Source: Streptomyces sp. NRRL S-340 (GTDB taxonomy: Bacteria > Actinomycetota > Actinomycetes > Streptomycetales > Streptomycetaceae). From it: 64,000 nucleotides of DNA. The notes beneath the pieces are model-generated. The model was not told where the DNA came from, did not search any database, and worked only from the letters and a program-made list of their open reading frames with translations. This document shows, piece by piece, positions 1-9,090 of the stretch; position 1 is the first letter of the stretch; each line of letters opens with the position of its first letter. Where the stretch lies: contig NZ_JOIY01000018.1 of the NCBI RefSeq assembly GCF_000720185.1, forward strand, positions 1-64,000, written 5' to 3'. The translations under genes were made by a program, and so were the position numbers.

Positions 1-37
1 CCAGGTCACGGTGTGGTGCGGTTGACAGTTTCATAGT

Positions 38-157
38 GTTTCGGTGGTCATAGCGTGAGGGAAACGCCCGGTTACATTCCGAACCCGGAAGCTAAGCCTC
101 ACAGCGCCGATGGTACTGCAGGGGGGACCCTGTGGGAGAGTAGGACACCGCCGAACT
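38..157 (+). rRNA. rrf: 5S ribosomal RNA
   Basis: The stretch has the actinobacterial 5S rRNA sequence: the central ACATTCCGAACCCGGAAGCT loop region and the GGGAGAGTAGGACACCGCC 3' arm are recognisable. The 5' CGGTGG pairs with the CCGCCG near the 3' end, closing the terminal helix. It is the last gene of an rRNA operon whose 23S gene lies before the window, since the first 37 nt look like 23S-5S spacer. Ends are accurate to a few nucleotides. Confidence 0.95.
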
Positions 158-165
158 ACCTTTAC

Positions 166-209
166 AGCTCTGGCTCTTGGGCGTACAGCCCAGGAGCCAG
201 AGCTTTTTT
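166..209 (+). terminator. Rho-independent terminator of the rRNA operon
   Basis: A perfect 11-bp stem (AGCTCTGGCTC / GAGCCAGAGCT) is followed by a run of six T. It is the only U-tract terminator I noticed in the window; the others are GC hairpins without a T run. Confidence 0.93.
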
Positions 210-265
210 GCGTTGAGGTAAGGTCAGACCGTAACGCAGGCACTTTTTTCCCAGGAGGCCCCCGG

Positions 266-874
266 GTGGAGGTCCAGGAGACCCGTGTCCAGACGGACCG
301 GGTCCTCACCATCCCGAACATCCTCAGCATGGCGCGCCTCGTCGGTGTGCCGCTGTTCCTGTGGTTGATCCTCAGGCCGGAGTTCGGCGGTCCCAAGAGC
401 GATGGCTGGGCCCTGCTGGTGCTTGCACTGAGCGGTGTCAGCGACTATCTGGACGGCAAACTCGCCCGTCGCTGGAACCAGATCAGCAACCTCGGCCGGC
501 TTCTCGACCCCGCTGCGGACCGGCTCTATGTGCTTTCCACTCTGGTCGGCCTCACCTGGCGCGAGATTCTGCCGGTCTGGCTGACCGCCGCTCTGCTGGC
601 GCGCGAATTGATGTTGCTGGTGGCCGTCTCCGTCCTGCGCCGGCACGGCTACCCGCCGCCCCAGGTGAACTTCCTCGGGAAGGCCGCGACGTTCAACTTG
701 ATGTACGCCTTCCCCCTGCTTCTGCTCAGTGACGGAAGCGGATGGATCTCGTCACTCGCTGCGATTTTCGGATGGGCGTTCGCAGGATGGGGTACAACGC
801 TCTATTGGTGGGCAGGAGTCCTCTACGTGGTGCAAGTCCGCCGTCTTGTCCGTGCGGACGCCATGGCCGACTGA
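266..874 (+). CDS. Eukaryote-type cardiolipin synthase (CDP-alcohol phosphatidyltransferase)
   Basis: Integral membrane enzyme of the CDP-alcohol phosphotransferase family, about 202 residues. The family motif D-x2-D-G-x2-A-R-x8-G-x3-D-x3-D is complete: Asp60, Asp63 (LDGKLARRW), then Asp81 and Asp85 (LLDPAAD). Several hydrophobic segments follow. The S. coelicolor gene in this position (SCO1389, as I recall) is the eukaryote-like cardiolipin synthase that joins CDP-diacylglycerol to phosphatidylglycerol, so that is the likely reaction; phosphatidylglycerophosphate synthase is the alternative. GTG at 266 is chosen because GGAGG lies 7-12 nt before it and the longer frame would run into the 5S gene. 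Confidence 0.85.
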   Translation: MEVQETRVQTDRVLTIPNILSMARLVGVPLFLWLILRPEFGGPKSDGWALLVLALSGVSDYLDGKLARRWNQISNLGRLLDPAADRLYVLSTLVGLTWREILPVWLTAALLARELMLLVAVSVLRRHGYPPPQVNFLGKAATFNLMYAFPLLLLSDGSGWISSLAAIFGWAFAGWGTTLYWWAGVLYVVQVRRLVRADAMAD

Positions 875-990
875 TCTCGCCCATTCAGGCAGCCGCGATG
901 GCTCCGATGGCCCGCTTCGGAAAAGTGCGGGACAATCAGGGCGGGTGAAGTCGGCTAGTTCGTCGTCTCTTGGAGGAGGACGCTTCCGAC

Positions 991-3486
991 ATGAAGGCCG
1001 TCGTGATGGCCGGAGGCGAAGGCACGCGCCTTCGCCCTATGACCTCGAGCATGCCCAAGCCGCTCCTGCCGGTGGCCAACCGGCCGATCATGGAGCACGT
1101 TCTGCGGCTGCTCAAAAAGCATGGGCTGAATGAGACCGTCGTCACAGTCCAGTTCTTGGCGTCGCTGGTCAAGAACTATTTCGGTGACGGTGAAGAGCTC
1201 GGCATGGAGCTCACCTATGCCAACGAGGAGAAGCCACTCGGTACCGCCGGAAGCGTCAAGAACGCCGAGGAGGCGTTGAAAGACGACGCCTTCCTGGTCA
1301 TCTCCGGCGACGCGCTGACCGACTTCGACCTCACCGACCTGATCCGGTTCCACAAGGAGAAGGGCGCGATGGTGACCGTGTGTCTCACGCGCGTGCCCAA
1401 CCCCCTGGAATTCGGCATCACCATCGTGGACGAAGAAGGAAAGGTCGAGCGCTTCCTCGAGAAGCCGACCTGGGGCCAGGTCTTCTCCGACACGGTGAAC
1501 ACGGGCATTTACGTGATGGAGCCCGAGGTCTTCGACTACGTCGAGGCCGACGTTCCGGTCGACTGGTCCGGCGACGTCTTCCCTCAGCTGATGAAGGAGG
1601 GCAAGCCGATCTACGGCTATGTCGCCGAGGGCTACTGGGAGGACGTCGGCACCCACGAGAGCTACGTGAAGGCCCAGGCCGACGTCCTGGAAGGCAAAGT
1701 CGACGTCGACATCGACGGCTTCGAGATCTCGCCGGGCGTCTGGGTCGCCGAGGGGGCCGAGGTGCACCCCGACGCGGTGCTGCGCGGGCCGCTGTACATC
1801 GGCGACTACGCCAAGGTGGAAGCCGGCGCCGAGATCCGCGAGCACACCGTCGTCGGCTCGAACGTCGTCGTGAAGAGCGGAGCCTTCCTGCACAAGGCCG
1901 TCGTGCACGACAACGTGTACATCGGGCAGCACAGCAACCTGCGCGGCTGCGTCGTCGGCAAGAACACCGACATCATGCGGGCGGCCCGTATCGAGGACGG
2001 CGCCGTCATCGGCGACGAGTGCCTGATCGGTGAGGAATCGATCGTCCAGGGCAATGTGCGGGTGTACCCGTTCAAGACCATCGAGGCGGGCGCCTTCGTC
2101 AACACCTCGGTGATCTGGGAGTCCCGGGGCCAGGCGCACCTGTTCGGCGCCAGAGGCGTCTCCGGCATCCTGAACGTGGAGATCACCCCGGAACTGGCCG
2201 TACGGCTGGCGGGCGCGTATGCGACGACGCTGAAGAAGGGCTCCACGGTCACCACCGCCCGTGACCACTCCCGCGGTGCGCGGGCGCTCAAGCGGGCCGT
2301 CATCTCCGCGCTCCAGGCCAGCGCCATCGACGTACGGGACCTGGAGAACGTGCCGCTGCCCGTCGCCCGGCAGCAGACCGCCCGGGGCAGTGCCGGCGGC
2401 ATCATGATCCGTACGACGCCCGGGGTGCCCGACTCCGTCGACATCATGTTCTTCGACGGGCAGGGAGCGGACCTGTCGCAGGGCAGTCAGCGCAAGCTGG
2501 ACCGCGTCTTCGCGCGGCAGGAGTACCGGCGCGCGTTCCCCGGGGAGATCGGCGACCTGTACTTCCCGTCCAGCGTCTTCGACTCGTACACCGGTTCGCT
2601 GCTGCGCAACGTCGACACGACCGGGATCGCCGAGGCGGGCCTGAAGGTGGTCGTGGACGCCTCGAACGGCAGCGCAGGTCTGGTGCTGCCCAGTCTGCTC
2701 GGCAAGCTCGGCGTCGACTCGCTGACGATCAACCCCGGCCTCGACGAGTCCCGGCCGACGGAGACCGAGGAGATGCGCCGGTCCGGTCTGGTGCGGCTCG
2801 GTGAGATCGTCGCGTCCTCCGGGGCGGCGTTCGGCGTGCGCTTCGACCCGGTGGGCGAGCGGCTGTCGCTCGTCGACGAGAAGGGCCGCATCATCGAGGA
2901 CGACCGGGCGCTGCTGGTCATGCTCGACCTGGTCGCCGCGGAGCGGCGCAGCGGCCGGGTGGCGCTGCCGGTCACCACCACGCGTATCGCCGAGCAGGTC
3001 GCCGCGTACCACGGCACCCAGGTGGAGTGGACGACCACGTCCCCCGACGACCTCACCAGGGTCGGCGGCGAGGAGGGGACGATCTTCGGCGGAGACGGCA
3101 AGGGCGGGTTCATCGTCCCTGAGTTCAGCAGTGTCTACGACGGTACGGCGGCGTTCGTACGGCTCATCGGACTGGTGGCGCGGACGCAGCTCACGCTCAG
3201 CCAGATCGACGCCCGGATCCCGCGGGCGCACGTCCTCAAGCGTGACCTGGCGACGCCGTGGGCCGTCAAGGGCCTGGTGATGCGCCGTGTCGTCGAGGCC
3301 GCCGGTGAGCGCTTCGTGGACACGACGGACGGGGTGCGGGTCGTGGAGACCGACGGCCGCTGGGTGATGGTGCTGCCCGACCCCGCGGAGGCGGTCACCC
3401 ACCTGTGGGCCGAGGGCCCCGACGACGCCTCCGCGCAGGCCCTGCTCGACGAGTGGGCGGCCGTCGTCGACAGCGCAGGCCGGTAG
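991..3486 (+). CDS. Mannose-1-phosphate guanylyltransferase fused to a degenerate phosphohexomutase-like domain
   Basis: 831-residue three-part protein. Residues 1-240 are a nucleotidyltransferase with the signature [10 protein letters not shown] (7-16) and MPKP; it should make GDP-mannose from mannose-1-phosphate and GTP, feeding polyprenol-phosphate-mannose, O-mannosylation and cell-envelope glycans. Residues about 250-390 are left-handed beta-helix hexapeptide repeats. The rest resembles phosphomannomutase domains but lacks their key residues: the TASHNP phosphoserine loop reads IRTTPGVP (473-480) and the metal loop DGDxDR reads DPVGER (619-624). That part is probably regulatory or structural. 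ATG at 991 follows GGAGGAGGA at about 10 nt. It lies 116 nt after the cardiolipin synthase gene. Confidence 0.87.
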   Translation: MKAVVMAGGEGTRLRPMTSSMPKPLLPVANRPIMEHVLRLLKKHGLNETVVTVQFLASLVKNYFGDGEELGMELTYANEEKPLGTAGSVKNAEEALKDDAFLVISGDALTDFDLTDLIRFHKEKGAMVTVCLTRVPNPLEFGITIVDEEGKVERFLEKPTWGQVFSDTVNTGIYVMEPEVFDYVEADVPVDWSGDVFPQLMKEGKPIYGYVAEGYWEDVGTHESYVKAQADVLEGKVDVDIDGFEISPGVWVAEGAEVHPDAVLRGPLYIGDYAKVEAGAEIREHTVVGSNVVVKSGAFLHKAVVHDNVYIGQHSNLRGCVVGKNTDIMRAARIEDGAVIGDECLIGEESIVQGNVRVYPFKTIEAGAFVNTSVIWESRGQAHLFGARGVSGILNVEITPELAVRLAGAYATTLKKGSTVTTARDHSRGARALKRAVISALQASAIDVRDLENVPLPVARQQTARGSAGGIMIRTTPGVPDSVDIMFFDGQGADLSQGSQRKLDRVFARQEYRRAFPGEIGDLYFPSSVFDSYTGSLLRNVDTTGIAEAGLKVVVDASNGSAGLVLPSLLGKLGVDSLTINPGLDESRPTETEEMRRSGLVRLGEIVASSGAAFGVRFDPVGERLSLVDEKGRIIEDDRALLVMLDLVAAERRSGRVALPVTTTRIAEQVAAYHGTQVEWTTTSPDDLTRVGGEEGTIFGGDGKGGFIVPEFSSVYDGTAAFVRLIGLVARTQLTLSQIDARIPRAHVLKRDLATPWAVKGLVMRRVVEAAGERFVDTTDGVRVVETDGRWVMVLPDPAEAVTHLWAEGPDDASAQALLDEWAAVVDSAGR

Positions 3487-3515
3487 AACCCGGCAGAACC
3501 CCGACGGCAGGACAC

Positions 3516-3540
3516 GGCCGGTGCCGGTCCGGCACCGGCC
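3516..3540 (+). terminator. GC hairpin, likely terminator
   Basis: Perfect 10-bp inverted repeat GGCCGGTGCC / GGCACCGGCC with a 5-nt loop, 30 nt after the guanylyltransferase stop and without a T run. The rest of the gap to the next gene is filled by further GGTCCGGCC-type repeats. Confidence 0.6.
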
Positions 3541-3712
3541 GGTCCGGCCGTCGGACCGGCGCATCCGGCGTCGGTCCGGCCGGTCCGGTCGGGAGGACGG
3601 CGACGGACCCGTAGATCGGACGGCACGCCCGCGTGCCGGACAAGCGTCCCCAAGAGGGCCGGTCCGGCACGCCGGTGGGCCCGTTCGGAGGTAGTGCCCG
3701 CGGCGTGCGACG

Positions 3713-4627
3713 ATGTGCGGCATGCCGCAGCAACCCCCCATTCGGAGCACACCCGCGCGGCCCTCCCGTCCGGACGCCTCCATGTCGTTGATCACCAACG
3801 TCATGGACCACAGCCTCGACGACGGTTACGCCGAGGCCGCCGCACGGAAGAAGTCGGCCGGCGAGAGCGGTCTGCCGAAGACTCTGCGGGCACGGCTCGG
3901 GCTGGCCGCCGGACTGGTCCTCGCGGCGCTCGTGGTGACCGTGGGAGCGGCTCAGGCGCGCGTTGCGGCCCCCGTCGTCGCCAAGGAGCGCCAGGAGCTG
4001 ATCGACCGCATCGACCGCGAGACGGCGGCGGCGGACAAGCTCGAGAGCGGCGTGGACAAGCTCCGTGACGATGTGGGCGCACGGCAGCGCCAGGCACTCA
4101 GCCGCAGCGGCGGCAACGCGCAGGCCGACCTGGCGGGGATCCTGGCCGGCGCCACGGAGGTGCACGGCCCCGGCGTGAAACTCGTCGTGAACGACGCGAA
4201 GGAAGCCGGCACGGGCGGTGGCGGCAACCCGCGCGAGACATCGGGATTCTCCGACACCGGGCGGATCCGCGACCGGGACATGCAGCGCGTCGTCAACGGA
4301 CTGTGGCAGTCGGGGGCCGAGGCCGTGTCGGTCAACGGGCAGCGGCTGACCGCCCTGTCCGCGATCAGAGCGGCGGGTGACGCCATACTGGTCGACAACA
4401 GACCGCTGGTGCCGCCGTACACGGTGCTCGCGGTGGGGGACGGGAAGCGGCTGAGCACCCGGTTCCAGAACAGCCCCGACGGGCTGTATCTGAACGCCCT
4501 GCAGGACAACTACGGCATCCGGACCGGTATCTCCGTGGAGAGCGACGTCCGGCTGCCCGCCGCACCGAGTGTGATCGTGCGGACCGCACAGCCGACCAGC
4601 GAGACATCTGAGAAGGGCACATCGTGA
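3713..4627 (+). CDS. DUF881 membrane-anchored protein
   Basis: 304-residue DUF881 protein. An N-terminal cytoplasmic stretch of about 70 residues precedes one transmembrane segment (LGLAAGLVLAALVVTV), a coiled-coil stretch rich in Glu, Asp and Arg, and the DUF881 domain with the GPGVKL and EAVSVNGQRL elements. The domain is extracytoplasmic. Function is not known; homologues in Firmicutes and Actinobacteria sit by division and envelope genes. No good ribosome-binding site is visible for ATG 3713, so ATG 3722 or ATG 3782 (MSLITNVMDH, strongly conserved from here as I recall) could be the start. The stop overlaps the next start as GTGA, so translation is coupled. Confidence 0.85.
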   Translation: MCGMPQQPPIRSTPARPSRPDASMSLITNVMDHSLDDGYAEAAARKKSAGESGLPKTLRARLGLAAGLVLAALVVTVGAAQARVAAPVVAKERQELIDRIDRETAAADKLESGVDKLRDDVGARQRQALSRSGGNAQADLAGILAGATEVHGPGVKLVVNDAKEAGTGGGGNPRETSGFSDTGRIRDRDMQRVVNGLWQSGAEAVSVNGQRLTALSAIRAAGDAILVDNRPLVPPYTVLAVGDGKRLSTRFQNSPDGLYLNALQDNYGIRTGISVESDVRLPAAPSVIVRTAQPTSETSEKGTS

Positions 4628-4956
4628 TCGCCGTACTGGGCCTCGTCGTGGGAGTCGTGGCCGGCCTGTTGGTCCGGCCCGAGGTTCCGGCGGTCGTCGA
4701 GCCGTATCTGCCGATCGCCGTCGTGGCGGCCCTGGACGCCGTCTTCGGCGGACTGCGGGCCATGCTGGACGGCATCTTCGACGACAAGGTCTTCGTGGTG
4801 TCGTTCCTGTCGAACGTGGTCGTCGCCGCGCTGATCGTGTTCCTGGGCGACAAGTTGGGTGTGGGCGCCCAGCTGTCCACCGGGGTGGTGGTCGTCCTCG
4901 GCATCCGGATCTTCTCCAATGCCGCGGCGATCCGGCGGCACGTGTTCCGGGCGTGA
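4624..4956 (+). CDS. sbp: Small basic protein Sbp (DUF1290 family)
   Basis: 110-residue integral membrane protein with three to four hydrophobic segments (VLGLVVGVVAGLLV; AVVAALDAVFGGL; LSNVVVAALIVFLG; VVVVLGIRIF). It matches the DUF1290/Sbp family found between DUF881 genes in B. subtilis (ylxW-ylxX region near ftsZ) and in actinobacteria. No activity is established. GTG overlaps the upstream stop by 4 nt and its own stop overlaps the downstream GTG by 4 nt, so the three products are probably made in fixed ratio and may form a membrane complex. Confidence 0.87.
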   Translation: MIAVLGLVVGVVAGLLVRPEVPAVVEPYLPIAVVAALDAVFGGLRAMLDGIFDDKVFVVSFLSNVVVAALIVFLGDKLGVGAQLSTGVVVVLGIRIFSNAAAIRRHVFRA

Positions 4957-5798
4957 GAGAGATGACCGACCAGGACGAACTGCCCGGGAACAGGCTCCGC
5001 AAGGAACTGCCCGCGGAGGTGCCCGCGCAGCACCCCGCAGGCACGGGCCGCCCCCAGGAGACGCCGGTACCCGCGCCGACCGGCCGGCAGCGGCTGGTGA
5101 AGGGGCTGTGGCCGCCGCGCTTCACCCGTGCCCAACTCGTCGTCGCCGTGCTGTTGTTCGGCCTGGGCTTCGGGCTCGCGATCCAGGTCGCCTCCAACAG
5201 CGACAGCGGCAATGCGCTGCGCGGCGCCCGGCAAGAAGATCTTGTTCGCATCCTCGATGAACTGGACGACCGTACTCAGCGTCTTGAGGACGAGAAGCAG
5301 GGCCTCGAGAAGCAGCGTCAGGAGCTGGAGAACAGCTCCGACCAGGCCGAGGAGGCCCGTAGGCAGACGGTCGAGAAGGAACGGCAACTCGGCATCCTCG
5401 CGGGCACGGTGGCCGCGCAGGGGCCGGGCATCACGATGACGATCGAGGACACGAAGGGGACGGTCCAGGCGGACATGCTGCTCGACGCGATACAGGAGCT
5501 GCGCGCGGCCGGTGCGGAGGCCATCGAGGTCAACGGCGTGCGCGTGGTCGCGAGCACCTATCTGACGGACTCGGGCAAGAGCGTGGACGTCGACGGGAAC
5601 AAGATCAGCGCTCCGTTCCGTTTCAAGGTCATCGGCAAGCCGCAGGATCTGGAGCCGGCGCTCAACATCCCCGGAGGCGTGGTGCAGACCCTGGAGAAGG
5701 AGCAGGCCACCGTGTCCGTCGAGCGTTCGGACAAGATCGTCGTGGACGCCTTGCGAGCGGCGAAGCTGCCTGACTACGCTCGGTCGTCCTCCCAGTGA
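4953..5798 (+). CDS. Second DUF881 membrane-anchored protein
   Basis: 281 residues: a Pro-rich cytoplasmic N terminus, a transmembrane helix at about residues 52-72 (QLVVAVLLFGLGFGLAIQV), a strongly charged coiled coil at about 85-140 (repeated ELDDRTQRLEDEK-like heptads), then the DUF881 domain (GPGITMTIEDTKG, EAIEVNGVRVVAS). It is a paralogue of the DUF881 protein two genes upstream, so the operon encodes a heterologous pair plus Sbp. The GTG start overlaps the Sbp stop (GTGA); ATG three codons later is the alternative. The coiled coil is longer than in the first paralogue. Confidence 0.86.
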   Translation: MREMTDQDELPGNRLRKELPAEVPAQHPAGTGRPQETPVPAPTGRQRLVKGLWPPRFTRAQLVVAVLLFGLGFGLAIQVASNSDSGNALRGARQEDLVRILDELDDRTQRLEDEKQGLEKQRQELENSSDQAEEARRQTVEKERQLGILAGTVAAQGPGITMTIEDTKGTVQADMLLDAIQELRAAGAEAIEVNGVRVVASTYLTDSGKSVDVDGNKISAPFRFKVIGKPQDLEPALNIPGGVVQTLEKEQATVSVERSDKIVVDALRAAKLPDYARSSSQ

Positions 5799-5988
5799 AC
5801 CGGGGGTGCATGGCGGCCGTCCGGCAGGGGCATGAGGTTGCGGGGGGTCGGCGCACCGATTGGGTGGTGCGTGGTGGAAACTGTCTGGTGGATACGGACG
5901 TTGTGAGGATGTCCGGGTCGACCGGTGTACGCAGTCAGGGTTCGTCCTGCCCCACGGGCGGGTCTGTTTCGGTCAAGGGGAATCGCCC

Positions 5989-6816
5989 GTGAAGTTGTTT
6001 GCGAAGTTGTTCGGCAAGAGCGCGCGAGAGAGCGGCGACAACGCGACCGCCCGTCATCGCGCCCAGCCAGGGGCCGAGGGCCAGCGCCCGCTGTTCAGGG
6101 ACCAGGTCGCTGGTCAGGGCGGTGATTTCTCCGGTGGCCAGGGCGCGCCGTCGGTTGACCCTGCCCAGGCCGGCGGCATAGGTTTCGGCCAACCGTCAGC
6201 CTCATCAGGTATGGGCGGGGGGTTCGCCCCTGACCCGTACGCGTCCCATTCCCCGGCGGGGCAGCCGCGGCAGGAGGATCCGTCCATGTCGGCCCTGGTG
6301 TGTACGAGGTGCGGTAACCGCAATGCGGACAGCAGCCGCTTCTGTTCCAACTGCGGTGCGCCGCTGAGGCCCGGAGCGGTGCCGGAGCGCGCGGCGGAGA
6401 CGACGTCCACGATCTCGATCTCCGGTCTGGAGGCCTACGACGCGGAGGCCACCGGCCAGACGCCGATGCTGTCTCCCGAGGCGCAGGCGGCCGTCGACGC
6501 GCTGCCGCTGGGCTCGGCCCTGCTGGTCGTGCGCCGAGGCCCGAACTCCGGCAGCCGATTCCTGCTGGACGGGGAGCTGACCACGGCCGGTCGTCATCCG
6601 CAGAGTGACATCTTCCTGGACGACGTGACGGTCTCGCGGCGCCATGTGGAGTTCCGCCGCAGCCCGGACGGCTCGTTCACGGTCGCCGACGTCGGCAGCC
6701 TCAACGGTACGTACGTCAACCGGGAGCGGATCGACGAGGTCGCGCTGGCCAACGGCGACGAGGTGCAGATCGGCAAGTACCGGCTGGTCTTCTATTCGAG
6801 CCGGCAGGGCTACTGA
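5989..6816 (+). CDS. Zinc-ribbon / FHA domain signalling protein
   Basis: 275-residue soluble protein. After a low-complexity Gly/Gln/Pro linker comes a zinc ribbon at about residues 105-124 (CTRCG ... CSNCG) and a C-terminal FHA domain at about 178-270 with the phosphothreonine-binding signature GRHPQSD, VSRRHVEF and GSLNGTYVN. FHA proteins of this type (GarA/OdhI-like, also Rv1827 family) bind phosphothreonine made by Ser/Thr kinases. Its site next to ftsR and the DUF881 genes fits a role in growth or division control, which is inference. GTG 5989 has AAGGGG 8 nt before it. The 190-nt gap upstream shows no promoter I am confident of. Confidence 0.87.
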   Translation: MKLFAKLFGKSARESGDNATARHRAQPGAEGQRPLFRDQVAGQGGDFSGGQGAPSVDPAQAGGIGFGQPSASSGMGGGFAPDPYASHSPAGQPRQEDPSMSALVCTRCGNRNADSSRFCSNCGAPLRPGAVPERAAETTSTISISGLEAYDAEATGQTPMLSPEAQAAVDALPLGSALLVVRRGPNSGSRFLLDGELTTAGRHPQSDIFLDDVTVSRRHVEFRRSPDGSFTVADVGSLNGTYVNRERIDEVALANGDEVQIGKYRLVFYSSRQGY

Positions 6817-6855
6817 CCTCCCCGGACGCGGTCCGGGGAACCCCAGGGAAGGTCC

Positions 6856-7593
6856 ATGCTTCAATCACCGAGCGGCGGTGCCGGCCACGGTACCGCCGCC
6901 GCGGACAGTGGGCTGATGAGCATCGGCGCGGTGCTGAACGCGCTGCGCGACGAGTTCCCCGAGGTCACCATCTCCAAGATCCGTTTCCTGGAGTCGGAGG
7001 GACTGGTCGAGCCGCGGCGCACCGCCTCGGGATACCGCAAGTTCAGCGCGGACGACGTCGAGCGCCTCGCCCGCGTCCTGCGGATGCAGCGGGACCACTA
7101 CCTGCCGCTGAAGGTGATCCGCGAGTACCTGGACGCCGTCGAGCGGGGTGAGGCGGTCCAGCCGCCCGTGCTCGGCCGGCAGCGCGGCGGCGAGACGGTG
7201 CCGAAGCAGGCCGGGGCGCCGGCGGCCGCCCGGATCGGACGGGCCGGCCTGCTCGCGGCCGCGGAGGTCGAGGACGGAGAACTCCGGGAGTGGGAGTCCT
7301 ACGGGCTCGTCACCCCACTGGAGGACGGGACGTACGACGCCGAGACGGTCACCGTCGCCTCGCTCATCCGTGAGCTGGGACGTTTCGGCATCGAGCCGCG
7401 TCACCTGCGGGTGATGAAGGCGGCCGCGGACCGGGAAGCCGGTCTGGTCGACCAGGTGGTGGCCCCGCTCAGGCGTCACCGCAATCCGCAGACCAGGGTG
7501 CACGCGGAGGACCGTACGAAGGAGCTGGCGGCGCTCACGATCAGGCTGCACGCCGCTCTGGTGCAGACGGCGCTCGGGGTGCGGCTGCCCTGA
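6856..7593 (+). CDS. ftsR: MerR-family regulator FtsR
   Basis: 245 residues with a MerR winged helix-turn-helix at about 20-90 (MSIGAVLNALRDEFPEVTIS ... SGYRKFSADDVERL) and a C-terminal helical region unlike metal-binding MerR effector domains. FtsR activates ftsZ in Corynebacterium glutamicum, and the actinobacterial orthologue lies between the FHA gene and the bifunctional nuclease gene, exactly as here. ATG follows GGGAAGG at 5 nt. It is 39 nt after the FHA gene and probably cotranscribed with it. Direct DNA targets cannot be read from this window. Confidence 0.85.
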   Translation: MLQSPSGGAGHGTAAADSGLMSIGAVLNALRDEFPEVTISKIRFLESEGLVEPRRTASGYRKFSADDVERLARVLRMQRDHYLPLKVIREYLDAVERGEAVQPPVLGRQRGGETVPKQAGAPAAARIGRAGLLAAAEVEDGELREWESYGLVTPLEDGTYDAETVTVASLIRELGRFGIEPRHLRVMKAAADREAGLVDQVVAPLRRHRNPQTRVHAEDRTKELAALTIRLHAALVQTALGVRLP

Positions 7594-7618
7594 CAGCCCG
7601 GGTGTGGCCACGCTGGGG

Positions 7619-7648
7619 GTCCCGGACGGCGCTGCCGAGGTCCGGGAC
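7619..7648 (+). terminator. GC hairpin after ftsR
   Basis: Perfect 9-bp inverted repeat GTCCCGGAC / GTCCGGGAC with a 12-nt loop, 25 nt after the ftsR stop. No T run, as is usual for Streptomyces terminators. Confidence 0.6.
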
Positions 7649-7775
7649 GGGTGCTGGTAGGCGTCGCCCACGGCCGTCCCGGGGGAGCAAACCGGGACGC
7701 CGTCCGGCGGCCGGATCGTTCGCACGTTCCCGGCCCGACTACCCAAAGGTCCCGGGCACGGCCTAGGGTTGCTGT

Positions 7776-8249
7776 GTGAACGAGCTCGATGTCGTAGGTG
7801 TCCGGGTCGAAATGCCCTCCAACCAACCGATCGTGCTCCTGCGTGAAGTGGGAGGCGACCGCTACCTCCCCATCTGGATCGGCCCGGGGGAGGCCACGGC
7901 GATCGCCTTCGCCCAGCAGGGCATGGCTCCCGCGCGGCCGCTGACCCACGACCTGTTCAAGGACGTGCTGGAGGCCGTGGGCCAGGAGCTGACGGAAGTG
8001 CGCATCACGGACCTGCGTGAGGGCGTCTTCTACGCCGAGCTGGTCTTCGCCAGCGGAGTGGAGGTCAGCGCCCGTCCGTCCGACGCCATAGCGCTGGCGC
8101 TGCGCACCGGTACGCCGATCTACGGCAGTGACACGGTGCTCGACGACGCGGGCATCGCGATCCCGGACGAGCAGGAGGACGAGGTGGAGAAGTTCCGCGA
8201 GTTCCTCGACCAGATCTCGCCGGAGGACTTCGGCACCAGCAGCCAGTGA
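7776..8249 (+). CDS. Bifunctional nuclease (BFN, DUF151) family protein
   Basis: 157-residue compact protein of the bifunctional nuclease domain family (DUF151), with LPIWIGPGEATAIAFAQQG near residue 30 and RPSDAIALALRTGTPI near 100 as family hallmarks. Plant BFN proteins have RNase and DNase activity; the bacterial activity is little studied. The gene is conserved between ftsR and the second merR gene in actinobacteria. A TAGGGT box 6 nt before the GTG suggests a leaderless transcript, and no Shine-Dalgarno sequence is present. Confidence 0.87.
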   Translation: MNELDVVGVRVEMPSNQPIVLLREVGGDRYLPIWIGPGEATAIAFAQQGMAPARPLTHDLFKDVLEAVGQELTEVRITDLREGVFYAELVFASGVEVSARPSDAIALALRTGTPIYGSDTVLDDAGIAIPDEQEDEVEKFREFLDQISPEDFGTSSQ

Positions 8250-8360
8250 AACGCCCACATATGCCACCGGCCGGCGCGACGCCCTCAAGGCCTCCGCGAG
8301 ACCATTCGGCTAGCCTTTCCCCGCGGTGGGGCACGGGAAACCACTCTTAGGGTGATTATC

Positions 8361-8415
8361 ACTCGGCGTGCCGAGTGTGGCGATCGTTGACGCACCCCTG
8401 GTGACTGCCTACCGT
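8361..8415 (+). promoter_or_regulatory. Promoter with upstream palindrome before the second merR gene
   Basis: TTGACG (8387-8392), 17 nt, TACCGT (8410-8415) fits a housekeeping sigma promoter, placing the transcript start about 24 nt before GTG 8446. Immediately upstream lies the inverted repeat ACTCGG-CGTG-CCGAGT (8361-8376), which could bind a regulator, possibly the MerR product itself. Confidence 0.6.
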
Positions 8416-8445
8416 CGAGGAGGCAGGTCAAGGACGGAGGTCGGC

Positions 8446-9090
8446 GTGAGAAGCAGCGGCGACGGTACGGCTGGGGGTGCCCCCGGACGCGAAGTCGGGG
8501 GAAGCGGTCCGTACCCGCTTCACGGCAGCGCGGCCGACCAGGCTCCGCAGCGGCCGGCGGCCGTGCCCAGCAGCAGAGGGGCGGCGTCCATGGCGTCCGA
8601 GCAGATCGGCTACCGGGGGCCCACGGCCTGTGCGGCGGCCGGCATCACCTACCGGCAACTGGACTACTGGGCCCGTACCGGCCTGGTCGAACCGAGCGTG
8701 CGGCCCGCTCACGGGTCCGGCACCCAGCGGCTGTACAGCTTCCGTGACGTCGTCGTCCTGAAGATCGTCAAACGGTTCCTGGACACGGGTGTGTCGTTGC
8801 AGAACATCCGGACCGCCGTGCAGCACCTGCGGCGGCAGGGCTTCAGCGACCTGGAGCGCATGACACTGATGAGCGACGGGGCGACGGTCTACGAGTGTGC
8901 CTCGCCCGACGAGGTGCACGCCCTGCTCCAGGGCGGCCAGGGGATCTTCGGCATCGCGGTCGGCGTGGTGTGGCGCGACGTGGAGAGCGCGCTGTCGCAG
9001 CTGCACGGCGAGCGGGTCGACACGGGGGAGACCCTGGTCGGCCACAATCCCGGCGACGAACTGGCCCGGCGCCGCAACCGGGCGGTCTGA
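8446..9090 (+). CDS. MerR-family transcriptional regulator
   Basis: 214 residues. A disordered, Gly/Pro-rich N terminus of about 50 residues precedes the MerR winged helix (GYRGPTACAAAGITYRQLDY, about residues 51-125) and a short C-terminal domain (ATVYECASPDEVHALLQGGQ). The effector domain has no metal-binding cysteine cluster. GTG 8446 has GGAGG 5 nt upstream and a clear promoter; ATG 8591 (MASEQIGYRG), just before the HTH, is the shorter alternative. It pairs with FtsR in this cluster, separated by the nuclease gene, and is conserved there in Streptomyces; its regulon is not known to me. Confidence 0.85.
   Translation: MRSSGDGTAGGAPGREVGGSGPYPLHGSAADQAPQRPAAVPSSRGAASMASEQIGYRGPTACAAAGITYRQLDYWARTGLVEPSVRPAHGSGTQRLYSFRDVVVLKIVKRFLDTGVSLQNIRTAVQHLRRQGFSDLERMTLMSDGATVYECASPDEVHALLQGGQGIFGIAVGVVWRDVESALSQLHGERVDTGETLVGHNPGDELARRRNRAV

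Noticed and set aside
955..3804. Very long open frame antisense to the guanylyltransferase gene
   Set aside because: High-GC genes leave the complementary frame open. It lacks any recognisable domain, while the plus strand has complete motifs. The same applies to long frames antisense to gcvP and the APC permease.
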